Assembly (NCBI GenBank): GCA_900549655.1
Contig: UROZ01000007.1
Coordinates: 1 to 38,108 of the forward strand
Length of the DNA stretch: 38,108 bases
Reading direction: 5' to 3'
Origin: an uncultured Collinsella sp.
GTDB lineage: Bacteria > Actinomycetota > Coriobacteriia > Coriobacteriales > Coriobacteriaceae
A program made the position numbers and the translations under genes. The notes below the pieces were generated by a model. It did no database searches. It saw only the letters and a list, made by a program, of their open reading frames with translations, and was not told the DNA's origin. Positions 17,743 to 25,486 of the stretch are shown one piece after another (position 1 is the stretch's first letter; the number at the start of each line of letters is the position of its first letter).

Positions 17743-20478
17743 ATGCAGCGCGACGCATCGGACACTCGCGTCAATCCATACCTCATCCTCAAGGCAATTG
17801 AGAAAGACGGGGTCGCCGATGACACTCGAACCAGCCGGGGACACCTCAAAATTTTCTTTGGCTACGCTGCTGGCACAGGCAAAACCTATGCGATGCTTCA
17901 AGCCGCCCACGCCGCCAAGCGGCGAGGTGTCGACGTCGTCGCGGGATACATCGAGCCGCACGAACGTCCGGCAACTGCCCATCTTGCACAAGGGCTTGAG
18001 AACGTGCCCTGTAAACTCATCGAGCACAACGGCATTGCGCTCAGCGAGTTCGATCTAGATGCGGCTATCGAACGCGCCCCTCAGCTCATCCTTGTCGACG
18101 AGCTCGCCCATACGAATGCGCCGGGGTCTCGCCACGACAAACGCTATCAAGACGTCGAGGAACTTCTACATGCGGGCATCGACGTCTATACGACCGTGAA
18201 CGTTCAGCATATCGAGAGCCTAAACGACATGGTTGCATCCATCACCGGCGTTGTCGTGAGCGAACGAATCCCCGACCGTATCTTCGATGATGCCGACCAG
18301 GTCGAGCTCGTCGACATAGAGCCCGAAGACCTACTTGAGCGCCTTCGCGCCGGCCTCGTCTACCGTCCCGCACAAGCCGACCGAGCGCAACAGCATTTTT
18401 TTACCGTCGAGAACCTCACCGCACTCCGAGAAATCGCGCTGCGCCGCTGCGCCGATCGCACCGGCCACCTCACAGACGCCGCACGCGTGCTGGGAAACCG
18501 TGACTACTACACCAGGGAGCGTATCTTAGTCTGTGTCTCCCCGGCGCCGACCAATCCCCGCATCGTCCGTGCCGCCGCACGCATGGCGAAAGCGTTTCGC
18601 AGCGAGCTCGTCGCCCTGTTCGTAGAGAGCCCGCGCACGCAAGCCATGAGCGATGATGAGCGCACCAAGCTTGCAGCCAATATCGCCCTAGCCGAGCAGC
18701 TCGGAGCACATATGGAAACCGTCTATGGCGACGACGTCGCGTTTCAGATCTCCGAGTTCGCGCGCCTGTCGGGTATTTCGAAGATCGTCATGGGGCGCAC
18801 GGGCGAGCGCAGCAGCGTCCGTCAGACCCTCTTCGGCCGCAAATCTCTCGTAGAACAGCTCATAACATTCGCCCCGAACCTCGACATTTACATCATTCCA
18901 GACCAGTCGACTCCGCCCTCCCGGCCCAAAGGACGCCGCCGTGCGCTCTCCCTGCAGCCGCCCAGCAGCCGAAACGTGCTTCGCACGCTGGCCCTCTCTC
19001 TTGTCGCCACGGCGATCGGCACGGCTTTCCGCCATCTGGGATTTGCCGATTCCAGCATCATATCCCTCTATATCCTCACGGCCCTGCTGACCGCCGTCAC
19101 CACGACGGGGCGTATCTGCACGATCGTATCGAGCGTGCTCTCTGTAGTGCTTTACAACTTCTGCTTCGTCACGCCTCTGTTTTCGCTCGCCAGCTACGAC
19201 CGAAGCTATCTGGTCACGTTCGGCATCATGTTCGCCACCGCTATGGTCGCCGGCGAGTTAACTGCGCGCATCGCCGACAACGCCCGTACATCCGCCGAGA
19301 ACGCATTCAAAACGCGCGTACTCCTCGAAACGAACCAGCTCTTGCAGCAAGCCCATAGCGCGGAGGAGTGCGCCCGCGTCGCCATGAACCAACTCGTCAA
19401 ACTGCTAAAACTCGACGTGGTCTTCTACCCCGCCGAACACGGCACGCTCGGCAAGGCGCTCTATGAGTCCGCTGGCACCGAAAACCGATCCGCGTCGCTG
19501 CTCACCGACTACGAGCGCGCCGTTGCAACCTGGACCTACACCAACAACAAGCGCGCGGGCGCAAGCACGCGGACCCTGCCTGAGGCGCGCTGTCTCTACC
19601 TCGCGGTTCGCACCGGCGACAAGGTATTCGGTGTCATCGGCATCGCCCTGGAGGGGCGCGAGATCGAAGCCTTCGAGCATTCGATCGTCCTATCTATCGT
19701 AGGTGAATGCGCCTTGGCGCTCGAAAGCGACCGGGCGGCGCAAGAGCGCGAAGAGGCTGCGGTCTTGGCGAAAAACGAGCAGCTGCGCGCCAACCTTTTG
19801 CGCTCCATCGGCCACGATTTGAGGACACCCCTCACGGCTATATCCGGATCTGCGGCAATCCTTCGGAAGAGCGACGAGAAGCTCAGCCTCGAACAACGCT
19901 GCGATCTTGCCGATGCCATCTACGACGACTCCCTCTGGCTTATCGATACCGTGGAGAACCTCCTCGCCATTACACGCGTCGAGGACGGCACCATTCGCCT
20001 CAACTTAACATCCGAGCTCATCGACGAGGTCATCGAGGCCGCCCTCAGCCATGTCGCCCAAGCATCGCATGGACGTACCGTCACCATCGAACACACTGAC
20101 GACATCCTGCTGGTACGCATCGACGTCCATCTCATCATGCAGGTGCTTACGAATCTCATCATGAACGCCTTCAAATACACGCCCGAGGACTCGACTGTCA
20201 CCATCAGCGCACGTCGCGAGGGTGCGTTCGTCGTGGTGGACGTCGCAGACGATGGGCCGGGTGTGGCAGACTGCGACAAGCCTCATATCTTTGAGCGTTT
20301 CTTCACCTCAAGCAATACGCAGCCCGTGGATTCGCGTCGAAGCATCGGCCTTGGGCTGTCGCTCTGCCGCTCCATCGTGGAGGCGCATGGCGGCGTCATC
20401 GAAGTTCGCGACAACCACCCCCATGGGGCCGTCTTCCGTTTTACCCTGCCCGCCGAGGAGATCGAGATTCATGAATAA
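17743..20478 (+). CDS. kdpD: KdpD osmosensitive K+ channel sensor histidine kinase
   Basis: KdpD senses low potassium and phosphorylates KdpE. The 911-residue protein has the N-terminal KdpD domain with Walker A GYAAGTGKT (40-48) and the DELAHTNAPGSRH segment. A universal stress protein-like domain (around 255-380) and four closely spaced membrane helices (about 430-530; LYILTALLTAVTTTGRICTI) follow. Next come a GAF-like region and the kinase core with phospho-accepting His691 (SIGHDLRTPL), the N box NLIMNAFKYTP and G boxes DDGPGV and GLGLSLC. ATG at 17743 is chosen for its AAAGG and the family-typical N-terminus; an in-frame ATG at 17647 would lie in the promoter region. It is divergent from kdpFABC and overlaps kdpE. 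Confidence 0.96.
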   Translation: MQRDASDTRVNPYLILKAIEKDGVADDTRTSRGHLKIFFGYAAGTGKTYAMLQAAHAAKRRGVDVVAGYIEPHERPATAHLAQGLENVPCKLIEHNGIALSEFDLDAAIERAPQLILVDELAHTNAPGSRHDKRYQDVEELLHAGIDVYTTVNVQHIESLNDMVASITGVVVSERIPDRIFDDADQVELVDIEPEDLLERLRAGLVYRPAQADRAQQHFFTVENLTALREIALRRCADRTGHLTDAARVLGNRDYYTRERILVCVSPAPTNPRIVRAAARMAKAFRSELVALFVESPRTQAMSDDERTKLAANIALAEQLGAHMETVYGDDVAFQISEFARLSGISKIVMGRTGERSSVRQTLFGRKSLVEQLITFAPNLDIYIIPDQSTPPSRPKGRRRALSLQPPSSRNVLRTLALSLVATAIGTAFRHLGFADSSIISLYILTALLTAVTTTGRICTIVSSVLSVVLYNFCFVTPLFSLASYDRSYLVTFGIMFATAMVAGELTARIADNARTSAENAFKTRVLLETNQLLQQAHSAEECARVAMNQLVKLLKLDVVFYPAEHGTLGKALYESAGTENRSASLLTDYERAVATWTYTNNKRAGASTRTLPEARCLYLAVRTGDKVFGVIGIALEGREIEAFEHSIVLSIVGECALALESDRAAQEREEAAVLAKNEQLRANLLRSIGHDLRTPLTAISGSAAILRKSDEKLSLEQRCDLADAIYDDSLWLIDTVENLLAITRVEDGTIRLNLTSELIDEVIEAALSHVAQASHGRTVTIEHTDDILLVRIDVHLIMQVLTNLIMNAFKYTPEDSTVTISARREGAFVVVDVADDGPGVADCDKPHIFERFFTSSNTQPVDSRRSIGLGLSLCRSIVEAHGGVIEVRDNHPHGAVFRFTLPAEEIEIHE

Positions 20479-21175
20479 TGCCGCTAAGCCACGCATCCTC
20501 CTGGTAGAAGATGACCTGACCGTTCAAAACCTCGTTTCGACCGCGCTTGACCTCCACGGCTATGTCGTGAGCAAGGTTTGCAACGGCCAGGCCGCCATCA
20601 TGGATGCGGTGTCGCACGGCCCCAGCCTCATCATGCTCGACCTCGGCCTTCCCGACATTGACGGTATCGAGGTCATCACGAAGATCCGAAGCTGGTCGGC
20701 AGTCCCCATTATCGTCATTTCGGCGCGCACCGAAGATTCCGACAAGATTGCAGCACTTGACGCAGGGGCAGACGACTACCTCACCAAGCCCTTTTCTGTG
20801 GATGAGTTGCTCGCGCGCGTCCGTGCGAATTTGAGGCGCTCCTCGATGGCGTCGAGCGAGTCGACAGAAGCAAGCACGTTTGACAACGGTCCGCTGCATA
20901 TCGACTACGCCGCGGGATACGCGACAAAAGACGGACGCGAGCTCTCGCTCACCCCAACTGAGTACAAATTGCTCGTCCTTCTGGCGAAAAACGTCGACAA
21001 GGTGCTCACCCACACCTTCATCACCCGCGAGATATGGGGCACGAGCTGGGACAGCGATCTGGCGAGCCTGCGCGTGTTCATGCGCACCCTGCGCAAGAAG
21101 ATCGAGGCAGACCCCTCTCACCCCAAGATGATTCAGACGCACATGGGTGTCGGGTACCGCATGCAGCGTCTCTAG
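20471..21175 (+). CDS. kdpE: KdpE response regulator
   Basis: KdpE is the OmpR-family activator of kdpFABC. The 234-residue protein has a complete receiver (LLVEDDLTVQ, phospho-acceptor Asp in IMLDLGLPD, the Thr/Ser and Lys switch residues in VISART and YLTKPF) and a C-terminal winged helix (LTPTEYKLLVLLAKN, then LRVFMRTLRKKIEADPSHPK). Its ATG lies 8 bp inside the end of kdpD, with GAGGAG in the kdpD coding sequence, so the two are translationally coupled. The stop is 4 bp before a palindromic repeat element. Confidence 0.96.
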   Translation: MNNAAKPRILLVEDDLTVQNLVSTALDLHGYVVSKVCNGQAAIMDAVSHGPSLIMLDLGLPDIDGIEVITKIRSWSAVPIIVISARTEDSDKIAALDAGADDYLTKPFSVDELLARVRANLRRSSMASSESTEASTFDNGPLHIDYAAGYATKDGRELSLTPTEYKLLVLLAKNVDKVLTHTFITREIWGTSWDSDLASLRVFMRTLRKKIEADPSHPKMIQTHMGVGYRMQRL

Positions 21176-21179
21176 CCCG

Positions 21180-21260
21180 CCTCACAAAAAAGTTGCGGTG
21201 GAATACGGAGTAGATAAGGCTTTTGACAGCCAAAACAGTCCGTATTTCACCGCAACTGAT
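21180..21260 (-). repeat. Palindromic repeat element, copy 3 (right flank of kdp locus)
   Basis: This 81-bp element has 19-bp arms at 21191-21209 and 21239-21257 with one mismatch. It carries a TTTTTT tail on the minus strand and a 29-nt loop nearly identical to that of copy 2. It lies in the convergent gap between kdpE and the Cys-rich gene of the feo operon. Confidence 0.92.
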
Positions 21261-21315
21261 TTAACGATACCCAAAAAATACTCTTCGGCTCGCCGTGCTC
21301 TCCCTCAAATGCACA

Positions 21316-21349
21316 AAGCGCCCCGCGAACGGATGCCCGCGGAGCGCTT
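21316..21349 (-). terminator. Hairpin after the feo operon
   Basis: AAGCGC and CCGCG on the left (from 21316) pair with CGCGG and GCGCTT on the right (to 21349), with one mismatched position and a loop of about 9 nt. On the minus strand it is followed by TGTGC rather than a long T-run. It lies 13 bp past the stop of the Cys-rich gene and may end the feo transcript. Confidence 0.6.
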
Positions 21350-21362
21350 GGATGTCCGGACC

Positions 21363-21563
21363 TTATTTGATACCGCGACCCAAGTCTTCGGCGATTTTGT
21401 CTACGCCCTTAAGTGCAGCGCACGTCTTTTTGTTGGAGCAATGCCCCGTGCAAACGCCACCCTGAGCGCAGTCGGCGCAGGTGCCCTTGCGGTAGATGCG
21501 CACGCACACGGCGACAAACGCAACGCCGATAACAGCCAGTACAACAATATCGATAGGTGCCAT
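21363..21563 (-). CDS. FeoB-associated Cys-rich membrane protein
   Basis: This 66-residue protein has one N-terminal membrane helix (IDIVVLAVIGVAFVAVCVRI) followed by a cluster of five cysteines (CADCAQGGVCTGHCSNKKTC). That is the pattern of the small FeoB-associated Cys-rich proteins often found after feoB. A ferric reductase, Fe-S or FeoC-like regulatory role has been proposed for such proteins but is not established. AAAGGAGG precedes the start. The gene follows feoB, with a terminator-like hairpin between them, so expression may be partly separate. Confidence 0.85.
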   Translation of the reverse strand: MAPIDIVVLAVIGVAFVAVCVRIYRKGTCADCAQGGVCTGHCSNKKTCAALKGVDKIAEDLGRGIK

Positions 21564-21676
21564 AGCAAGCCTCCTTTAGTTAACCATCACTTACTTTACC
21601 CCATTCTCCACCTACCAAAAAGGGACAGGTTTATTTTGGTCGGTTTTATCTGCGGAAACGCCACATCTCCCCCACC

Positions 21677-21708
21677 AAAAAGCCCGAGTGTCGCTGGGAC
21701 ACCCGGGC
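21677..21708 (-). terminator. Terminator after feoB
   Basis: GCCCGAGTGTC (21682-21692) pairs with 21698-21708 over 11 bp with one mismatch and a 5-nt loop, followed by TTTTT on the minus strand. It lies 30 bp past the feoB stop, before the Cys-rich gene. Confidence 0.88.
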
Positions 21709-21738
21709 TCGTGGAAAGGGGTTAATCCTTATTCGGAC

Positions 21739-24066
21739 TTAAGCGGAAACTGCGGCGGAAGCAGTGTTGGTCTCGTCCTCGTCGGTCCATGCATGCTTGG
21801 GCATGGGACGGAAGATCTGGAAGAGCATCGCAACCAGCAGCACGATGGCCACAATCGTCCAGATACCAAACTGTCCAAGAACAAGCAAGTTGTAGAACTG
21901 GTTGATGAACAGGCCGATCACCCAAGCGAAGGCGCACTCGTAACCGATGGCGATCGCAGTCCACTTGCCGGAATCCATCTGGTTGCGGATGGTGCCAATG
22001 GCGGCAAAGCACGGAGCGCACAGCAGGTTGAAGGCGCCGAAGGCAACGCAAGCGCCAATGGTGGGGAACATGCCGGCAAACGCGGTCCACAGGCTCGGGT
22101 CGGTCTCGCCCGCGTCGGCGACGGACAGCAGCGAGCCGGCGGTGGCGACGACGTTCTCCTTGGCGACGAGGCCAGAGACAGTCAGCGCGGTGGCCTGCCA
22201 GGTGCTAAAGCCGAGCGGGGCGAAGATCCAAGCGACCAGGTTGCCCAGCATGGCAAGCACGGAGTAGTCCATAAACTCCTCGGGGATGCCGTCCATCGCA
22301 GGCAGGAAGCCAAAGGAACCGTTATAGCTACCAAAGTTGGAGAGGAACCAAACGACGACGGTGGACGCAAAGATGACCGTGCCGGCCTTCTTGATAAAGG
22401 CCCAGCAGCGCTCCCACACGTGCAGCGCCCAGGAACGGATCGCCGGGAAGTGGTAGGCAGGAAGCTCCATGACAAACGGGGTCGGACGGCCGGCGAAGAG
22501 CTTGGTCTTCTTGAGCATGAGGCCCGAGGCGATGACGGCAAAGACGCCCAGGAAGTAGAAAAGCGGGCTGATCCATGCGGCCGTGGTGGAAGAATCGCCA
22601 ATGATGGAGCCCATGAGCAGGGCGATGATCGGCAGCTTGGCGCCGCAGGGGATGAACGTGGTGGTCATGACCGTCATGCGGCGGTCCTTCTCGTTCTCGA
22701 TGGTCTTGGTGGCCATGACGCCGGGGACGCCGCAGCCTGAGGACACGAGCATGGGGATGAACGACTTACCGGACAGGCCAAAGCGGCGGAACACGCGGTC
22801 CATGATAAAGGCGACGCGGGCCATGTAGCCGCAGTCCTCCAGGAAGGACAGCATCACGAACAGCAGGAACATCTGCGGCACAAAGCCGAAGATGGCGCCC
22901 AGGCCGCCAACGATACCGTCGCAGACCAGCGAATCGACCAGGCCACCGTCCTCGGTGCCACCCGCCACGAGGGCGTCGTGCACCATGGTGGTGATACCCG
23001 GGACATAGGGGCCGTACTGCGCCGGGTCGACCGAGTCGGCATTGTCGCCCGCAGCCTCGACGGCCGCGTCGTAGGCGTCGCGGCCCTGACCGAGCACGTA
23101 CCAACCGTCGGTACCGAAGAGCTGGTCGTTGGTGAAGTCGGTCACCGTGCCGCCCAGGGTGGAAACGGCGATGTAGTACACGCAGAACATGATGACCACA
23201 AAGATCGGCAGGCCCAGGATACGGTTGGTAACCACGCGGTCGATCTTCTCGGAAGTGCTCATCTTGGCAGGGGCCTTGGTAAGGCACTCGTCGATGATGT
23301 GCGCGATCACGCCGTAGCGCTCACCGGTGATGATGGACTCAGCGTCGTCGTCGCAGTCCTGCTCGCACTGAGCGACCAGCTGTTCCACGCGAGCGGCCTT
23401 CTCCTTAGTGAGGTTGATGAGTTTGCAGGCGTCCGCATCGCGCTCGAACAGCTTGACAGCGTAGTAGCGGCGCTTGTTGGCGGGAACGCTCGCCGGAAGG
23501 TTGTTCTCGATGTGCGTCAGAACGTCCTCAATGGAAGAGTCGAACTTGTGCTCCGGCACCTGGCCCTTGGAAGCGGCGGACTTCTTAACCTGCTCGAACA
23601 GCTCCTTGATACCCTTGTTCTTAAGAGCCGAGATCATCATGACCGGGCAGCCGAGCTTCTTGGACAGCTTGTCGGTGTCGATCTTGTCACCGTTCTTCTC
23701 GACCAAGTCGGCCATGTTGAGGGCAACAACCACGGGCAGGCCGGTCTCGATAACCTGAAGCGCCAGGTACAGGTTACGCTCGAGGTTGGTGGCATCGACC
23801 ACCTGGACGACGACATCGGGCTCGCCGCTCATGAGGTAATCGCGCGAGCATTGCTCCTCGGGGCTGTAGGGGGAAAGCGAGTAGATGCCAGGGAGGTCCG
23901 TGATGGTAACGTTCTTGTCGCTTAGGAGCTTGGCTTCCTTTTTCTCAACCGTGACGCCGGGCCAGTTGCCAACGTAGCCGTTGGCGCCGGTGATCAGGTT
24001 GAAAAGCGTGGTCTTGCCGCAGTTGGGGTTACCCGCCAGCGCGACATGGATCTGAGAATCCGCCAT
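21739..24066 (-). CDS. feoB: Ferrous iron transporter FeoB
   Basis: FeoB is the main prokaryotic Fe2+ uptake permease. The 775-residue protein begins with a GTPase-like domain: G1 GNPNCGKT (12-19), G3 DLPG (57-60) and G4 NMAD (117-120). A GDI-like helical domain follows up to about residue 270. The membrane part has Gate motifs (MLVSSGCGVPGVMATK; CAPCFAAIGTIRNQM, with conserved Cys) and about eight or more helices. An extracytoplasmic insert of about 60 residues (ADSVDPAQYG region) lies after the first helix. GAAGGA precedes the ATG at 24066. It follows two feoA genes in the same direction. Confidence 0.97.
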   Translation of the reverse strand: MADSQIHVALAGNPNCGKTTLFNLITGANGYVGNWPGVTVEKKEAKLLSDKNVTITDLPGIYSLSPYSPEEQCSRDYLMSGEPDVVVQVVDATNLERNLYLALQVIETGLPVVVALNMADLVEKNGDKIDTDKLSKKLGCPVMMISALKNKGIKELFEQVKKSAASKGQVPEHKFDSSIEDVLTHIENNLPASVPANKRRYYAVKLFERDADACKLINLTKEKAARVEQLVAQCEQDCDDDAESIITGERYGVIAHIIDECLTKAPAKMSTSEKIDRVVTNRILGLPIFVVIMFCVYYIAVSTLGGTVTDFTNDQLFGTDGWYVLGQGRDAYDAAVEAAGDNADSVDPAQYGPYVPGITTMVHDALVAGGTEDGGLVDSLVCDGIVGGLGAIFGFVPQMFLLFVMLSFLEDCGYMARVAFIMDRVFRRFGLSGKSFIPMLVSSGCGVPGVMATKTIENEKDRRMTVMTTTFIPCGAKLPIIALLMGSIIGDSSTTAAWISPLFYFLGVFAVIASGLMLKKTKLFAGRPTPFVMELPAYHFPAIRSWALHVWERCWAFIKKAGTVIFASTVVVWFLSNFGSYNGSFGFLPAMDGIPEEFMDYSVLAMLGNLVAWIFAPLGFSTWQATALTVSGLVAKENVVATAGSLLSVADAGETDPSLWTAFAGMFPTIGACVAFGAFNLLCAPCFAAIGTIRNQMDSGKWTAIAIGYECAFAWVIGLFINQFYNLLVLGQFGIWTIVAIVLLVAMLFQIFRPMPKHAWTDEDETNTASAAVSA

Positions 24067-24141
24067 TCAATCCTTCTTCCTTGTGTGCCTGCGCTGCTTT
24101 CTCCGCGCAGGCTGGATAATGTGCTTCAAAGATGCTGCATT

Positions 24142-24161
24142 AAGTTAGAAAAACCTAACTT
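24142..24161. promoter_or_regulatory. Candidate metalloregulator box between feoA and feoB
   Basis: AAGTTAG (24142-24148) and CTAACTT (24155-24161) form a perfect 7-bp inverted repeat with a 6-nt A-rich spacer, between the second feoA and feoB. The half-site resembles the TTAGGTTAG/CTAACCTAA halves of DtxR/IdeR boxes, but the spacing is longer than in the classical site. It may be an internal iron-responsive operator or just an intercistronic hairpin. Confidence 0.45.
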
Positions 24162-24189
24162 TATCTGCAGAAATATACGTCGCAAGCCC

Positions 24190-24411
24190 TTACTGGACCT
24201 CGACGACGGCCGCCTCCTCCTTGCGGATGGAAAGCTCGTAGCCGCGCACGTTAATCTCGACCGGATCACCGAGCGGCGCAACCTTCACGACCTTGAACGA
24301 AGTGCCCTTGATGAGCCCCAGGTCCATAAGGTGGCGGCGAAGCGCACCCTCACCGTGAAGCTTGACGATGGTGGAGCTCTCGCCCACCTTAACGTCACCC
24401 AACGTCTTCAT
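24190..24411 (-). CDS. feoA: FeoA family protein (second copy)
   Basis: This 73-residue SH3-like FeoA protein carries the family core LRRHLMDLGLIKGTSFKVVK and ends in a short strand (EAAVVEVQ). FeoA assists FeoB, probably by binding its cytosolic domain. GGGGGACAAGAGG precedes the ATG at 24411. It lies between another feoA and feoB; duplicated feoA genes are common in anaerobes. Confidence 0.92.
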   Translation of the reverse strand: MKTLGDVKVGESSTIVKLHGEGALRRHLMDLGLIKGTSFKVVKVAPLGDPVEINVRGYELSIRKEEAAVVEVQ

Positions 24412-24450
24412 CCTCTTGTCCCCCTTTCGGTTTTTATGAAATGCTGCAGA

Positions 24451-24693
24451 CTAACCGACGGTCATGATGTGCATGGCAACCTTGGAATCGATGCCAAAGC
24501 GTGCGCCCAGCACCGTGACGATGATATTGGCGCCACTCGAGCTCACCACGTGGATTTCGTTGCCCTCGACAAAGCCGAGGTCCTTGAGGTGGTGTTTCAT
24601 GTCCTCATTGCCCTTTACACGAGACACGCGCACGGTTTCGCCCGCTTTTACCATCGAAAGCGGCATGGCCGGCATCTGCGGTCCGCAAGACAT
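24451..24693 (-). CDS. feoA: FeoA family protein (first copy)
   Basis: This 80-residue FeoA-type SH3-like protein has core MKHHLKDLGFVEGNEIHVVS and an N-terminal extension with one Cys (MSCGPQMPAMPLS). It is only distantly similar to the second FeoA encoded 40 bp downstream, so the pair may have distinct roles at FeoB. TAGGAG precedes the start. It is the first gene of the feo operon, just after the large inverted repeat at 24735-24790. Confidence 0.92.
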   Translation of the reverse strand: MSCGPQMPAMPLSMVKAGETVRVSRVKGNEDMKHHLKDLGFVEGNEIHVVSSSGANIIVTVLGARFGIDSKVAMHIMTVG

Positions 24694-24734
24694 GAGTTGC
24701 TCCTAACGTCAGTTCGTCCTCAACATCGACGCGT

Positions 24735-24790
24735 AAAAAGTTAACCACGTCTATGTTCGCTATAGTAAACTAGCACGTGGTTAACTTTTT
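24735..24790 (-). promoter_or_regulatory. Perfect 16-bp inverted repeat around the probable feo promoter
   Basis: AAAAAGTTAACCACGT at 24735-24750 is repeated inverted at 24775-24790. The two palindromic GTTAAC cores lie 40 bp apart, about four helical turns. The A/T-rich spacer contains TACTATAG, a possible -10 region for feo on the minus strand. Two operators flanking one promoter would fit an iron- or manganese-responsive DtxR-family or Fur-family repressor. A hairpin role in RNA cannot be excluded, since either strand ends in TTTTT. Confidence 0.6.
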
Positions 24791-24836
24791 GGAAAGGGTC
24801 CCCATTCAGATTTCGAAAAAGTTTCCTATACGAAAC

Positions 24837-24872
24837 AAAAAGGCGCGGCAAAGGACCATCCTTTACCGCGCC
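24837..24872 (-). terminator. Terminator after the HPr gene
   Basis: GGCGCGGCAAAGG (24842-24854) pairs with 24860-24872 (13 bp, one mismatch, 5-nt loop), followed by TTTTT on the minus strand. It lies 10 bp after the HPr stop and insulates the feo operon. Confidence 0.92.
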
Positions 24873-24881
24873 CTATCATGC

Positions 24882-25130
24882 TTAGAGCGAGAGATTTCTG
24901 ATCGATGTGACACAGGAGGCCTCATCCACGCCCGAAACGCGGAACACGATGTCCTCGCCACATTCGCCACAGAGTGCCATGAGCCCTATAACGTCGCGGC
25001 CATCGACATGACGATTGCCAATCGAAACCGACACGTCACTACGATGCTTGGCGATAATGTCATAAAGCAGCGCAACCGGGCGGGCATGCAATCCCAACGG
25101 ATCTTTAATCGTCTTTGTAAACTCGACCAT
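24882..25130 (-). CDS. HPr-like phosphocarrier protein with Asp at position 46
   Basis: HPr passes phosphate from enzyme I to EIIA of sugar phosphotransferase systems. The 82-residue product has the active-site motif GLHARPV with His15 and Arg17 in their standard positions. At the regulatory site, where Firmicutes HPr has Ser46, this protein has Asp46 (GRDVIGLMAL). It therefore cannot be phosphorylated by HPr kinase and may permanently mimic that state or follow a different logic. It also has four Cys, three near the C-terminal half (ALCGECGED, ASCVT). The ATG at 25130 follows GGGAGGGG; an upstream in-frame ATG would add an unlikely extension. It appears monocistronic, without enzyme I nearby. 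Confidence 0.9.
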   Translation of the reverse strand: MVEFTKTIKDPLGLHARPVALLYDIIAKHRSDVSVSIGNRHVDGRDVIGLMALCGECGEDIVFRVSGVDEASCVTSIRNLSL

Positions 25131-25184
25131 GTCCCCTCCCGCGACATCGCACATCGGCCGGCAAAACCCAGCCACGTGGTAGTT

Positions 25185-25190
25185 ATTGTA
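25185..25190 (-). promoter_or_regulatory. Possible -10 box for the HPr gene
   Basis: TACAAT on the minus strand lies 55 bp upstream of the HPr start. No good -35 box stands at the right distance, so this is a weak call. Confidence 0.3.
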
Positions 25191-25216
25191 GCGTTAGATG
25201 CTTGTTGAGGGCGGGA

Positions 25217-25388
25217 CGGAAATCGCATCCCATTTCGAGCGTCAATGATGGGACACAGTTTCCGCCAGAAGGCTCAACCGGAAAGTGCGACCCGTTATTT
25301 GGCTGGATTCTGGGACGCAATTTCCCAAAGGGGCCTGTTTGGGAAACTGCGACCCGTTTTGGACGCAAATTCTGGGACGCAGTTTCCG
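25217..25388. repeat. Three tandem hairpin units between the HPr gene and aspS
   Basis: The word GGGACGCAGTTTCC and its reverse complement alternate six times. This forms three successive hairpin units at about 25217-25264, 25279-25326 and 25342-25388, a spacing of 62-63 bp. Units 2 and 3 share GGAAA, TGCGACCCGTT, then TTCTGGGACGCA and TTTCC; unit 1 is more diverged. No protein is plausible here. Apart from this array, the region 25191-25432 shows nothing else I recognise. Confidence 0.9.
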
Positions 25389-25432
25389 CGACGCCCAGTC
25401 AACCTATGCCCTCGCAACGCCCGCGCATAAAA

Positions 25433-25463
25433 AACGAGGGAAGGCACGCGTCCTTCCCTCGTT
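25433..25463 (-). terminator. Terminator after aspS
   Basis: AACGAGGGAAGG and its complement (25433-25444 and 25452-25463) form a perfect 12-bp stem with a 7-nt loop, followed by TTTT on the minus strand. It lies 23 bp past the aspS stop. Confidence 0.92.
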
Positions 25464-25486
25464 ACAGGCAATATGTAGCCGTTTGC

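Noticed and set aside
24735..24790. Plain terminator of an upstream gene
   Set aside because: The HPr gene already has its own strong terminator at 24837-24872, and the spacer here contains promoter-like sequence, so an operator role is preferred.
25217..25388. Possible CRISPR-like array
   Set aside because: The repeated words alternate in orientation and form hairpins; there are no uniform spacers and no cas genes.
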